NCBI GenBank assembly: GCA_021323775.1
Contig: JAJPKK010000138.1
Span: 1-41,567 of the forward strand
Direction of reading: 5' to 3'
DNA length: 41,567 nucleotides
Origin: Hyphomicrobiales bacterium
Lineage (GTDB): Bacteria; Pseudomonadota; Alphaproteobacteria; Rhizobiales; Xanthobacteraceae
Part shown: in pieces, positions 7,011 through 14,290 of the stretch
Position numbering within the stretch: the stretch's first letter is position 1
How the letters are laid out: each line of letters begins with the position of its first letter
Program-made: the position numbers and the translations under genes
Notes under the pieces: generated by a model
What the model was told of the DNA's origin: nothing
What the model saw: the letters and a program-made list of their open reading frames with translations, nothing else
The model's database searches: none

Positions 7011-8019
7011 CCGGCACTTCTTGGACTTGCGCTGCGGCCTCGATCGCATTGCGGAGAGCACGCAGAGCTTGCGGCACGCCTTGCCGGGTCACGGCGGATA
7101 TTATCAGCGGCTCAGCCTTGGCGGCGCGCTTGAGCCTTCTCGTCTGCTCCGCGAGCTGCCCGGGTGTCAGGGCGTCGGCTTTGTTGAGAGCGACGATCTC
7201 GCGTTTGTCGGCCAAGCCGTGGCCATAAGCCATGAGTTCTCTACGCACGATTTCGTAGGCCTTGCCGGCATCCTCACAAGCGCCGTCGATCAGATGCAGG
7301 AGCACGCGGCAGCGCTCCACATGGCCAAGAAAGCGATCGCCGAGCCCGGCGCCTTCATGGGCGCCTTCGATCAGGCCAGGGATGTCCGCCAGGACGAATT
7401 CGCGGCCGTCGACCGAGACGACGCCGAGTTGCGGATGCAGTGTCGTGAAGGGATAATCAGCAATCTTTGGCTTGGCGGCGCTCACGCTCGCAAGGAAGGT
7501 GGACTTTCCGGCGTTGGGCAAACCCACAAGCCCGGCGTCGGCAATCAGCTTGAGGCGCAGCCAGACGGTGCGTTCCTCGCCCGGAAGACCCGGATTGGCA
7601 TGGCGCGGCGCCCGGTTGGTGGACGATTTAAAATGCGCATTGCCAAAGCCGCCATTGCCGCCCTTGGCGAGAACGGCCCGATCGCCGACCTCGGTGAGGT
7701 CGGCGAGGAGCGTTTCATTGTCTTCGTCGAAGATCTGCGTGCCTTTCGGCACCTTGAGGACGACATCGGCTCCGGCCGCGCCGGACCGGTTCTTGCCCAT
7801 GCCGTGGCCGCCGGTTTTCGCCTTGAAATGCTGTTGGTAGCGATAATCGATCAAGGTATTCAACCCATCGACACATTCGGCGATCACGTCGCCGCCGCGG
7901 CCGCCGTCGCCGCCGTCCGGGCCGCCGAACTCGATGAACTTCTCGCGCCGAAACGAGACGCAACCCGCCCCGCCATTGCCCGAGCGGATGTAGACCTTGG
8001 CCTGGTCAAGGAACTTCAT
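6955..8019 (-). CDS. obgE: Obg/CgtA GTPase
   Basis: This 354-residue protein is the essential Obg-type GTPase that binds the 50S subunit and links GTP state to ribosome assembly. The N-terminal glycine-rich Obg fold (about residues 1-157: [20 protein letters not shown] onward) is followed by a G domain with GLPNAGKST (P-loop), [16 protein letters not shown] (switch II/G3) and ALNKAD (G4). The C-terminus ends in a short arginine-rich tail that coincides with a palindromic element. It is the last gene of rplU-rpmA-GNAT-obgE; its ATG overlaps the GNAT stop as ATGA, so translation is probably coupled. Confidence 0.97.
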   Translation of the reverse strand: MKFLDQAKVYIRSGNGGAGCVSFRREKFIEFGGPDGGDGGRGGDVIAECVDGLNTLIDYRYQQHFKAKTGGHGMGKNRSGAAGADVVLKVPKGTQIFDEDNETLLADLTEVGDRAVLAKGGNGGFGNAHFKSSTNRAPRHANPGLPGEERTVWLRLKLIADAGLVGLPNAGKSTFLASVSAAKPKIADYPFTTLHPQLGVVSVDGREFVLADIPGLIEGAHEGAGLGDRFLGHVERCRVLLHLIDGACEDAGKAYEIVRRELMAYGHGLADKREIVALNKADALTPGQLAEQTRRLKRAAKAEPLIISAVTRQGVPQALRALRNAIEAAAQVQEVPGARASRRLVGTNALVSTT

Positions 8020-8546
8020 GGGCGCTCCAACCGAAACCGGTCAACCGGCACCGACGAGCTGATGGCGCGGATGCGGCACAGGCCGACGCCAGTCCACTCG
8101 AAACCGCATTTCTCCAGCACCCGGCGCGAGGCCGGATTGCTGACCCGCGCGCTCGCCGCGAGGACCTTGTAACCGAGGTCGCGGAAGGCGTGATCGATCA
8201 GGCCACTGGCGGCTTCGGTCGCGTAGCCGCAGCCCCAGAACGGCACGCCGATCCAATAGCCAAGCTCCATCCCGTCAAGGCCGCAGGCGCCGATCACCTC
8301 TCCGCCGATCGTAATCACAAAGACGCCAGATTGCGAAATCGCGGCGCCGATCCATTGCTGAGCATCGTCGATCCCATAAGGATGCGGAATGCGAGCGGTA
8401 TTTTCGGCGATGCGGCGGTCGTTAGCGAGCGCAGCCACCTGTTTCGCATCGTCGAAGCGCGGCGCACGCAACACCAGCCGCCTGGTCTTGAGGACCGCGA
8501 TACCTTCCAACTGGGCCGCGACCTTGGCTCGATCAAGCAACGTCAT
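8016..8546 (-). CDS. GNAT acetyltransferase, RimJ/RimL-like
   Basis: This 176-residue GNAT-family N-acetyltransferase has the RimJ/RimL layout: [16 protein letters not shown] at the start, the acetyl-CoA-binding [17 protein letters not shown] region, and [15 protein letters not shown] near the end. The start at 8546 has AAGGAA 6 bases upstream; the frame is open further but without homology. Acetyltransferases commonly stand between rpmA and obgE in Rhizobiales, but their substrate is not established; a ribosomal-protein N-terminus is one guess. It overlaps obgE by 4 bp. Confidence 0.9.
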   Translation of the reverse strand: MTLLDRAKVAAQLEGIAVLKTRRLVLRAPRFDDAKQVAALANDRRIAENTARIPHPYGIDDAQQWIGAAISQSGVFVITIGGEVIGACGLDGMELGYWIGVPFWGCGYATEAASGLIDHAFRDLGYKVLAASARVSNPASRRVLEKCGFEWTGVGLCRIRAISSSVPVDRFRLERP

Positions 8547-8670
8547 GGTCGGTTCCTTAGGGTCTCGAGAAAGCTGCTCGAAATGCAAGAGGGGGAGCCG
8601 GCTCGCCGTCTCCCCCATCTCGGAAACCTCTGGATTCCAACCTCTAGGTTCCGCCGGTTCGACTGGCGTG

Positions 8671-8697
8671 CCGGCGGACTTCGGTATGATCCGCCGG
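8671..8697 (-). other. Hairpin directly after rpmA
   Basis: CCGGCGGA (8671-8678) and TCCGCCGG (8690-8697) form an 8-bp stem that begins at the base after the rpmA stop codon. There is no U-tract, so partial attenuation or 3'-end protection in the operon is more likely than full termination. Confidence 0.45.
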
Positions 8698-8982
8698 TTA
8701 CTCGGCCGCAGACTCCATCGGTACGACGTCCACCGGCACGACAGAGACGTAGGTTCGTCCCCTCGCTTTGGTGCGGTACGTCACGCGCCCGTCAATCAAG
8801 GCAAACAACGTATAGTCCCGGCCCAAGCCAACGTTTTCGCCCGGATGCCATTTGGTGCCGCGCTGCCGCACGATAATATTGCCGGCACGACACGGCTCGC
8901 CGCCGAACAGTTTGACGCCGAGGCGCTGGCCCGGGGAATCGCGGCCGTTGCGCGAGGATCCGCCTGCTTTCTTATGCGCCAT
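8698..8982 (-). CDS. rpmA: 50S ribosomal protein L27
   Basis: This 94-residue protein is bL27, which reaches into the peptidyl-transferase centre. The N-terminus [20 protein letters not shown] is diagnostic, and there is no cleavable Firmicutes-type extension. [17 protein letters not shown] and [18 protein letters not shown] follow as expected. It lies 161 bp downstream of rplU in the usual order. Confidence 0.98.
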   Translation of the reverse strand: MAHKKAGGSSRNGRDSPGQRLGVKLFGGEPCRAGNIIVRQRGTKWHPGENVGLGRDYTLFALIDGRVTYRTKARGRTYVSVVPVDVVPMESAAE

Positions 8983-9143
8983 GGTGATCTTCCTTCTTCA
9001 ACCAAACCACTATAACGAAACCCCGCCCGGCGAGTTCGATGCACCGGCACCCGTCATCTGGCTCGTCCCCCTCCCTACATCTCGCCGCAAGCCGGGAGGT
9101 CGCGAGGAGGACACGTCTATCTACGCATCCACCGCCGCCGATA

Positions 9144-9542
9144 TCAAGTCTGTGCTTCCGTCGCGCCTGCCTCGGGGCCCGGCGCCGGCTCACGCCGCGG
9201 CCGGGGCGGCGGGGTTGGCGATGGCTTGCGGCCTTCGGTCAGGATCTCGGTAATCCGAACCAGGGAGAATTGCTGGCGATGCCCGCGCTTGCGCCGCGAA
9301 TTCTTGCGGCGGCGCTTCTTGAAGGCGATCACCTTCTCCCCGCGCACATGCTCAAGCACTTCGGCGCCGACTGTGGCGCCCGCAACGGTAGGCGTGCCAA
9401 GCAGGGTTTGCTCGCCGCCGACCACCAGAACTTCGCCGAACTCGACAACGGCGCGGGGTGCAGCTTCGAGCCGGTCGACCCGAAGCACGTCCTCGGCGGC
9501 AACGCGATACTGCTTGCCGCCCGTTTTGATGACCGCGAACAT
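9144..9542 (-). CDS. rplU: 50S ribosomal protein L21 with C-terminal extension
   Basis: This 132-residue protein is bL21. Residues 1-103 are the normal domain (MFAVIKTGGKQYRV start, KVIAFKKRRRKNSRRKRGHR rRNA-binding segment, FSLVRITEI end). The remaining 29 residues are a Pro/Arg/Ala-rich low-complexity tail, of the kind that L21 proteins in this order often carry. It is the first gene of the operon, with a good promoter about 160 bp upstream. Confidence 0.97.
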   Translation of the reverse strand: MFAVIKTGGKQYRVAAEDVLRVDRLEAAPRAVVEFGEVLVVGGEQTLLGTPTVAGATVGAEVLEHVRGEKVIAFKKRRRKNSRRKRGHRQQFSLVRITEILTEGRKPSPTPPPRPRREPAPGPEAGATEAQT

Positions 9543-9701
9543 GTTTCTGGCCCTCGTGTTCGTGCGCGATACTCAGGCTCGAGGGCCCGGACCGGCTTCT
9601 TGCGATCGTGATTTAGGTTGTTGCGGGAACCAGCCCCTCCAGAGAGGGACATGCCACAACAAAAACGCGCGGGCTGCAAAATGGGCCCCGTGACGGCATC
9701 G

Positions 9702-9730
9702 CTTATGGCGGCTCACGGCTTTCGTGTCAA
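9702..9730 (-). promoter_or_regulatory. Promoter of the rplU operon
   Basis: On the minus strand TTGACA (9730-9725) is followed after exactly 17 bp by CATAAG (9707-9702), a good sigma-70 match. The 5' leader would be about 150 nt and contains a GC stem CCCTC-GAGGG (about 9636-9649) that could be a regulatory leader. Confidence 0.6.
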
Positions 9731-9765
9731 CCATGCCCCAGCATGGGCAGCCTGGGAGCCTGGGC

Positions 9766-9793
9766 GGATGGTTGAGCGATAGCGAAACCATCC
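9766..9793. repeat. Inverted repeat between the NDUFA9-like gene and rplU
   Basis: GGATGGTT (9766-9773) pairs with AACCATCC (9786-9793). A related GGGTTTCGCTGCGCTCGACC stretch follows at about 9820-9840. The element lies past the stop of the NDUFA9-like gene and upstream of the rplU promoter; with that promoter it accounts for most of the 9543-9854 gap. Confidence 0.45.
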
Positions 9794-9854
9794 TCGGCGT
9801 TCACAGCGGCGAGTCCGACGGGGTTTCGCTGCGCTCGACCCTCCCTACGCTCGG

Positions 9855-10856
9855 TCAACTCAAGCCGACCCGGCCGTGAAACTGCCCGGCTTTGCGGAAC
9901 CGCCACAGATAGGTTGGCGCCACCGCGGCAATAGATTGCGGCGTGATTCCAAGCCCTTCGAGGGTGCGGCCGTCGGCGCGGGCGGCTTCCGACACGACAT
10001 TGTCGTAGCGCAGCAGCTCGACCTGGTCGCGGGTCAAAAGCGGCCGGGAGAGGAACCGCAACGGCAGCTTGGAGACAAGTTCAAAAACGGCAGCCTGCAG
10101 CTTGGCAATTCCAAACGGCAGCGGCAGGAGCAGCCGGCGTCGTTCGATGGTCGCCAGCACGAATTGCATCAGCTCCCTGAAAGTGAAGACTTCCGGCCCG
10201 CCGAGTTCGTAGATCGCGCCGGGTCTGGTCTCCCCGTCGACAGCTTTTGCGATCGCCTCCGCAACATCGCCGGCAAAAGCCGGCTGAAACCGCGTATGTC
10301 CGCCGCCAACCAGCGGCAAGACCGGCGACAGGCGGGCGATGCCGGCAAACCGGTTAAAAAAATCGTCATTGGGGCCGAACAGGATCGAGGGTCGAAAAAT
10401 TGTAGCGCCCGGGGTTGCGGCCAAAACGAGTTGCTCGCCGCGCCACTTTGCCCTCGCATAGGCGGCCGTCGAATTCTCGTCGGCGCCGATGGCGGAGACG
10501 TGGACCATGCGGGCGTCGTGCGCGGCCGCCGCCAAGGCAATTCCTTCGGCGCCAAAGCTCTGCACCGCGTCGAAGCGCTGGCGGCCGGACTCGAAAAGGA
10601 TGCCGACCAGGTTGATGACCACATCGCAGCCCCGCACCGCCGCTGCGACCGACGGTCGATGGCGGACATTGGCCTGGACGGCGTGAATCTGGCCGACGCG
10701 GCCAAGCGGCTGCAGATGGCCGGCAAGGTCCGGGCGGCGCACAGCGACGCGGACGCGATACTGCCGCTTGGCCAGCGCCCGCACGACGTGCCGGCCGAGA
10801 AACCCCGATCCGCCGAAGACTGCCACGAGGGTTTCCGCATTTGGTTTTGGGGTCAT
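9855..10856 (-). CDS. Complex I NDUFA9-type NAD(P)-binding protein
   Basis: This 333-residue protein is an atypical short-chain dehydrogenase/reductase of the NDUFA9 (39-kDa complex I subunit) family. The Rossmann motif GGSGFLGRHVV is at residues 15-25; VINLVGILFE, the YARAKWRGE segment carrying the SDR Tyr and Lys, and TIFRPSILFGPNDDFFNRF are all characteristic. Alphaproteobacteria carry this protein as a complex I accessory or a quinone/isoprenoid-related reductase, usually away from the nuo operon, as here. It is downstream of soxZ on the same strand, with a 277-bp gap, so it probably has its own promoter. Confidence 0.88.
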   Translation of the reverse strand: MTPKPNAETLVAVFGGSGFLGRHVVRALAKRQYRVRVAVRRPDLAGHLQPLGRVGQIHAVQANVRHRPSVAAAVRGCDVVINLVGILFESGRQRFDAVQSFGAEGIALAAAAHDARMVHVSAIGADENSTAAYARAKWRGEQLVLAATPGATIFRPSILFGPNDDFFNRFAGIARLSPVLPLVGGGHTRFQPAFAGDVAEAIAKAVDGETRPGAIYELGGPEVFTFRELMQFVLATIERRRLLLPLPFGIAKLQAAVFELVSKLPLRFLSRPLLTRDQVELLRYDNVVSEAARADGRTLEGLGITPQSIAAVAPTYLWRFRKAGQFHGRVGLS

Positions 10857-11133
10857 CGCCGGCCTGCCTCATCGGCGTCTTAACGCCACGCCTACCCCTC
10901 CCCTCCATGCGGGGCACGTGGAGAGAGGAACGCTCGGCGAAATAGCGGATCGGTCTGCCGGTGTACAGGGCCATCCGGTGCTGCCCGCGGGCGCCCACCA
11001 CCCCCGCACACCGTCCTGCGCGGGCTCCTCGACAGGGGCCGCATCTGATCAAGTCGTCCGGCGCCTATTCGAACAGAGAACCCTGTTTGATTAAGGCTTG
11101 GCGGGATATCGCAAGCTCGTCCCGTCTGGCCCA
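10857..11133. other. Intergenic region without a supported gene
   Basis: This 277-bp gap between soxZ and the NDUFA9-like gene shows only short open frames of poor composition. A small inverted repeat, AACAG/CTGTT (about 11073-11087), is the only structure I see; no clear promoter or terminator. Confidence 0.4.
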
Positions 11134-11454
11134 TCATTCCACGGTGATCCTCGCCGACGCTTTCTCAACTTGCCCGTTGTCGTCGGTCCAGCGGAACTCC
11201 AGGGTTCCGGTTTCCGTCGCCACGGTGAAGAAGGTGATGAACGGATTAGCCGCGATGGCCTGATGCAGGTCGGCGCGGAAAATCTCTGTCCCGTTGTAGC
11301 TGCACACGAACAGATTGATGATGTCGCGGGGTATCGGGGCCCCGGTCTCGTCGCGCCGATATCCGGTTTCCATCACATGCGAGATCAGCGTCTTGATCTC
11401 GATGATCTGGCCGCGCTTGGCCTTGGGCGGAACGTTGATGAGGGTGCGGGCCAT
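11134..11454 (-). CDS. soxZ: Sulfur-oxidation protein SoxZ
   Basis: This 106-residue protein matches SoxZ, the partner of SoxY in the carrier complex that holds sulfur intermediates in the periplasm. ARTLINVPPKAKRGQIIEIK at the start, the HVMETGYRRDETG motif and the C-terminal FRWTDDNGQVEKASARITVE are typical. There is no signal peptide; SoxZ is normally exported bound to SoxY. It starts one base after the soxY stop, so expression is tightly coupled. Confidence 0.95.
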   Translation of the reverse strand: MARTLINVPPKAKRGQIIEIKTLISHVMETGYRRDETGAPIPRDIINLFVCSYNGTEIFRADLHQAIAANPFITFFTVATETGTLEFRWTDDNGQVEKASARITVE

Positions 11455-11455
11455 G

Positions 11456-11929
11456 TCAGTTGTACTCCAGGCAGGCCGCGATGGTGACGATCACTTCGAC
11501 GGTGTCGGACCACAGCGAGCCGTCGCTCAACTCCGCGATGGCGACGACATTTTGCGAATCCGCAAGACGGATGCGGGTCGAGAACGCCGCCTTGCCGGCG
11601 CGCGGGCCGAGATGCACCGAGATAATGTCGGGCTGCGGATTCTTCTCGTTGAAGACGTGGATCGCCTTCACGTAATCCGTCTCCGTCATCGGACTTTCGA
11701 CCGAAACCGACATCGCAATGGTATTGCCGTTTTCGACCAACGGCGGAATGTCGAGCGCGACCTTGCCTTTGCGCACAGGCGACTCGCCGATCACGCGGTG
11801 AATTGCGGCTTTCATCATTTCGGGAGTCGCCTCGGCGCGCCGAACCAGCAGAGTGGCCGACGCCGCCGCGCCCGCAACTCCGATCAATACGGCCCGCCTT
11901 GTGACGGGAGACAGGCTTTCGCCGGTCAT
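11456..11929 (-). CDS. soxY: SoxY-family sulfur carrier with a non-canonical C-terminus
   Basis: This 157-residue protein is a SoxY homologue with a Tat signal (SPVTRRAVLIGVAGAAAS). In classical SoxY the chain ends in GGCGG and the cysteine carries the sulfur substrate. Here the end reads TIAACLEYN: the cysteine (residue 153) is kept, but the flanking glycines are Ala-Ala and Leu-Glu-Tyr-Asn. This was read directly from the bases at 11456-11480. The start is the ATG at 11929, with AGGAGG 5 bases upstream, rather than the GTG at 11947. It lies between soxX and soxZ. The altered arm suggests a different partner or cargo. Confidence 0.88.
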   Translation of the reverse strand: MTGESLSPVTRRAVLIGVAGAAASATLLVRRAEATPEMMKAAIHRVIGESPVRKGKVALDIPPLVENGNTIAMSVSVESPMTETDYVKAIHVFNEKNPQPDIISVHLGPRAGKAAFSTRIRLADSQNVVAIAELSDGSLWSDTVEVIVTIAACLEYN

Positions 11930-11943
11930 CGAATCCTCCTCGC

Positions 11944-12483
11944 TCACTTAAGCGTCATCAGAAACGCCACCACATCCTCGATCTGCTCCGCCGTGAGCAC
12001 GGTTTTCCCGCGAAATGCCGGCGCAACCCTTATCAGCCCATCCACTCGGTAATAGGCCGGCATGATGGTGTCGGGGTTTAATCTACGTGGGTCGACGATA
12101 CGCAATCTCAACTCGCCTTCCGTGTTGCGCGAGGCGACGCCCTTAAGATCGGGCCCAATGGTGCCTTGGAATTTCTCCTCCGGCAACGGCGCCGAATGGC
12201 ATAGCAGGCACAACCCGGTTTGCCGGCTCGCCACAATGGCTTTTCCCCGCACTGGATCGCCCGGCTGCCCGGTAAGCGACTCCGGGATGGCGTCGCCGAC
12301 AATCACATAGGGGGGCAAAACCTCGGCATTTGCGAAGGGAAGTCCAACTGTTGCAGCAACCACAACGGCTAGCGCTCCAGCCGCGATCGCACCGCGGGCA
12401 CAACGAGCCTCGCGCAGGATCCCCTCCCCGTTTGCGGCGTTTGCGGGGATGGGGCAGGGAGCGGGCCCCTGCCGTAGTCCCAT
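11944..12483 (-). CDS. soxX: c-type cytochrome SoxX
   Basis: The mature part fits SoxX, the monohaem subunit that with SoxA forms the c-type cytochrome joining thiosulfate to SoxY: VLPPYVIVGDAIPESLTG, the haem motif CLLCH, IVDPRRLNPDTIMPAYYRVD (probable Met ligand) and APAFRGKTVLTAEQIEDVVA. A hydrophobic signal (GAIAAGALAVVVAATVGLPF, then ANA) precedes it. The start is uncertain: no ATG, GTG or TTG lies just ahead of the signal, and the nearest ATG at 12483 falls in a palindromic repeat, giving an odd 30-residue N-terminus. No soxA is adjacent. The stop is 14 bp before the soxY ATG. Confidence 0.82.
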   Translation of the reverse strand: MGLRQGPAPCPIPANAANGEGILREARCARGAIAAGALAVVVAATVGLPFANAEVLPPYVIVGDAIPESLTGQPGDPVRGKAIVASRQTGLCLLCHSAPLPEEKFQGTIGPDLKGVASRNTEGELRLRIVDPRRLNPDTIMPAYYRVDGLIRVAPAFRGKTVLTAEQIEDVVAFLMTLK

Positions 12484-12535
12484 ACCCCGCGGAGCCTGTC
12501 CCCTCCCTGACCCTCTGCAAGCGAGGGAGCGGAAC
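12421..12535. repeat. GC-rich palindromic repeat (GGGGAGGG family), copy 1
   Basis: CCCCTCCCC at about 12423 and further CCCCTCCCTGACCCTCTGC / GCGAGGGAG arms at about 12500-12532 form nested hairpins. The pattern matches the element at 21225-21320. It separates the FCSD gene from the recognisable part of soxX and covers the assumed soxX start. Confidence 0.55.
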
Positions 12536-12559
12536 CATCGCGTGAGGGAAGATGGGCGC

Positions 12560-13837
12560 TCAACCGAAAATCTCGGACGTGATGGCGTTGAACCAACCAT
12601 TGGCAAACTTTGCTTCCTGGCTTCGGAACATACGCGGCGCATCCGCCGGGCTGACGCCGCCGGCGCCTTCGACCTCAAGCCATTGGCCGTTTACGGGGTG
12701 ATAGACGCCCACGATCGAAAAGCCGTAATCGGGAGCCGCCAGGCTATAGCAGGTGTTGACGAATTTCGGCGGCGCTGGCCTCTCCCCGAAGACCAGCTTG
12801 GCTACTGCGGCAGCGCAAATCTTGGCGACAGCGTTGGCCGCAAAGGCCGATTTTGGCACCGCCCCGGCGATGGCCGCATCACCCAGGACGTGAATTCCGG
12901 GCGCCAGGTGGGACTCAAAAGTGACCGGATCGACCGGGCACCAGCCGGTGCGATCGGCAGTCCCGGCCAGCTCCGCGATGCGGCCCGCCTTTTGCGGTGG
13001 AATGATGTTTGCGACAGCCGCCTTATAGGTGTCGAAATCCGACGAAACCGTCATGGCTGCGGCGTCGACGCTGGTGGGATTGCCTCCGGACGATACCGGC
13101 ACCCATTCGAGATTGGGGTAGAGTTCCTGCCATGCATTTTCGAACAGGCGCTGCATCGAGAACGTGTCTTTGGCGTCGAGCACGACCAGCTTGGAACGCG
13201 GCTTCCTGGTCTTAAGGTAATACGCAATCAGGCTTGCCCGCTCATAGGAGGCCGGCGGACAACGATAAGGCAGGGCCGGCAGCGCCATTACGACTGTCCC
13301 GCCGTCCTCCATAGCTTCGAGCTGGCGCCGCAGCAACAGCGTCTGGTCGCCTGCCTTCCAGGCATGGGGCATCCGTTCTGCGGCCCCCTCGTCGTAGCCC
13401 GGCAAGGCGTCAAAGCGCAGGTCGGAGCCGGGCGCCAGGATGAGCCGTTCGTAGCCGAGCTTCGTCCCGTTGCCGAGCGTCACGCTGCGAGCCCGGCCGT
13501 CGACGGCGGTCGCCGCCTGGTGCACGACAGCGACGCCGGCCGCAGCGATGCGATCATACCCGAACAGCTGGGCGCGCATGTCGCGCAGCCCGGCAATCAC
13601 CTCGTTGCTGAAAGGACATGCGGCAAAAATCGGGTTCGGCTCAACCAGGGTAACGTCCAGCCGCGGATCGGCGCGCTTCAGAAAACGAGCGGCTGTAGCG
13701 CCTGCAAACCCGCCGCCGACGACCACGATCCTCGGCTGCGAACCCTGGGCGAGCAGCGGGCGAGGAAACAGGGATGCGCTTGCGCCTGCGGCGGCAGTCG
13801 TGACGAATTGACGGCGGGTAGGGCGCGTTGCGGTCAT
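12560..13837 (-). CDS. fccB: Flavocytochrome c sulfide dehydrogenase, flavoprotein subunit (FccB/SoxF)
   Basis: This 425-residue periplasmic flavoprotein oxidises sulfide to sulfane sulfur and passes electrons to a cytochrome c subunit. It has a Tat signal (RPTRRQFVTTAAAG), the FAD-binding RIVVVGGGFAG (36-46), Cys74 in ACPFSN (the site of covalent 8-alpha-S-cysteinyl FAD in characterised enzymes), and Cys193 (RCPPASYERA) and Cys363 (NTCYSLAAPDYG) at the positions of the redox disulfide. All key residues are present. The gene lies 12 bp after a small cytochrome c gene and before soxXYZ, so the encoded proteins probably act together on sulfide or carrier-bound sulfur. Confidence 0.93.
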   Translation of the reverse strand: MTATRPTRRQFVTTAAAGASASLFPRPLLAQGSQPRIVVVGGGFAGATAARFLKRADPRLDVTLVEPNPIFAACPFSNEVIAGLRDMRAQLFGYDRIAAAGVAVVHQAATAVDGRARSVTLGNGTKLGYERLILAPGSDLRFDALPGYDEGAAERMPHAWKAGDQTLLLRRQLEAMEDGGTVVMALPALPYRCPPASYERASLIAYYLKTRKPRSKLVVLDAKDTFSMQRLFENAWQELYPNLEWVPVSSGGNPTSVDAAAMTVSSDFDTYKAAVANIIPPQKAGRIAELAGTADRTGWCPVDPVTFESHLAPGIHVLGDAAIAGAVPKSAFAANAVAKICAAAVAKLVFGERPAPPKFVNTCYSLAAPDYGFSIVGVYHPVNGQWLEVEGAGGVSPADAPRMFRSQEAKFANGWFNAITSEIFG

Positions 13838-13849
13838 GACGGCATCCGC

Positions 13850-14140
13850 TCACCGCTGCGCGGCGAACCACGCCGCAATCGCCTTGATCTCATCATCGGA
13901 AAAACCCTTGGCGATACGGTCCATCACGGTCGCGGGGCGCTGCCCGCCCCGGTAGGCCTGCATGGCGGCCACCATGGCGTCTGTATCCTTCCCGGCCAAG
14001 CGCGGTATCGGCGTGTTAGCGTTCGGTCCTTCCGCGTGGCATCCGGTGCACGATGCAGCGCCCGGAGGAGCCTCCGCGGCAGAAGCTGATGTCATGGCTG
14101 CGCACGCCAATATGACGACGAAAGCCTGACGCACCCTCAT
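13850..14140 (-). CDS. Small class I cytochrome c (FccA/SoxE-like)
   Basis: The preferred 96-residue product has a Sec signal peptide (MRVRQAFVVILACAAMTSAS, then AA), one haem motif CTGCH at residues 31-35, and a methionine in ATVMDRIAKGFSDDEI, the probable axial ligand. The frame is open further upstream but without homology. Twelve bp separate it from the flavoprotein gene, so it is the likely electron acceptor of that subunit. It has one haem, whereas Allochromatium FccA has two; it resembles the short cytochromes paired with monohaem FCSD enzymes. Confidence 0.85.
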   Translation of the reverse strand: MRVRQAFVVILACAAMTSASAAEAPPGAASCTGCHAEGPNANTPIPRLAGKDTDAMVAAMQAYRGGQRPATVMDRIAKGFSDDEIKAIAAWFAAQR

Positions 14141-14210
14141 TGCTGTAATGCCCACCCTCCTAAGGGGCAACCTTGTGGTCGCCCGGTTTGCGCACCGCGT
14201 CGCTGGCAGC

Positions 14211-14278
14211 GGGGCGACCACGAGGGTCGCCCCTGCAGCTCGCGTCCAAAGCATGGGGCGGCCGCCCAATCGGCCGCC
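14211..14278. repeat. Tandem perfect hairpins between iorB-like and cytochrome genes
   Basis: GGGGCGACC/GGTCGCCCC (14211-14233, 9-bp stem, 5-nt loop) is followed by GGCGGCCG/CGGCCGCC (14257-14278, 8-bp stem, 6-nt loop). They lie just downstream of the molybdenum hydroxylase on the minus strand and may separate its transcript from the sulfur operon. No U-tract is present. Confidence 0.5.
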
Positions 14279-14290
14279 GCCCAGACCCGT

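Noticed and set aside
10892-11137. Minus-strand 81-codon open frame between soxZ and the NDUFA9-like gene
   Set aside because: No homology, no clear ribosome-binding site, biased composition; treated as intergenic.
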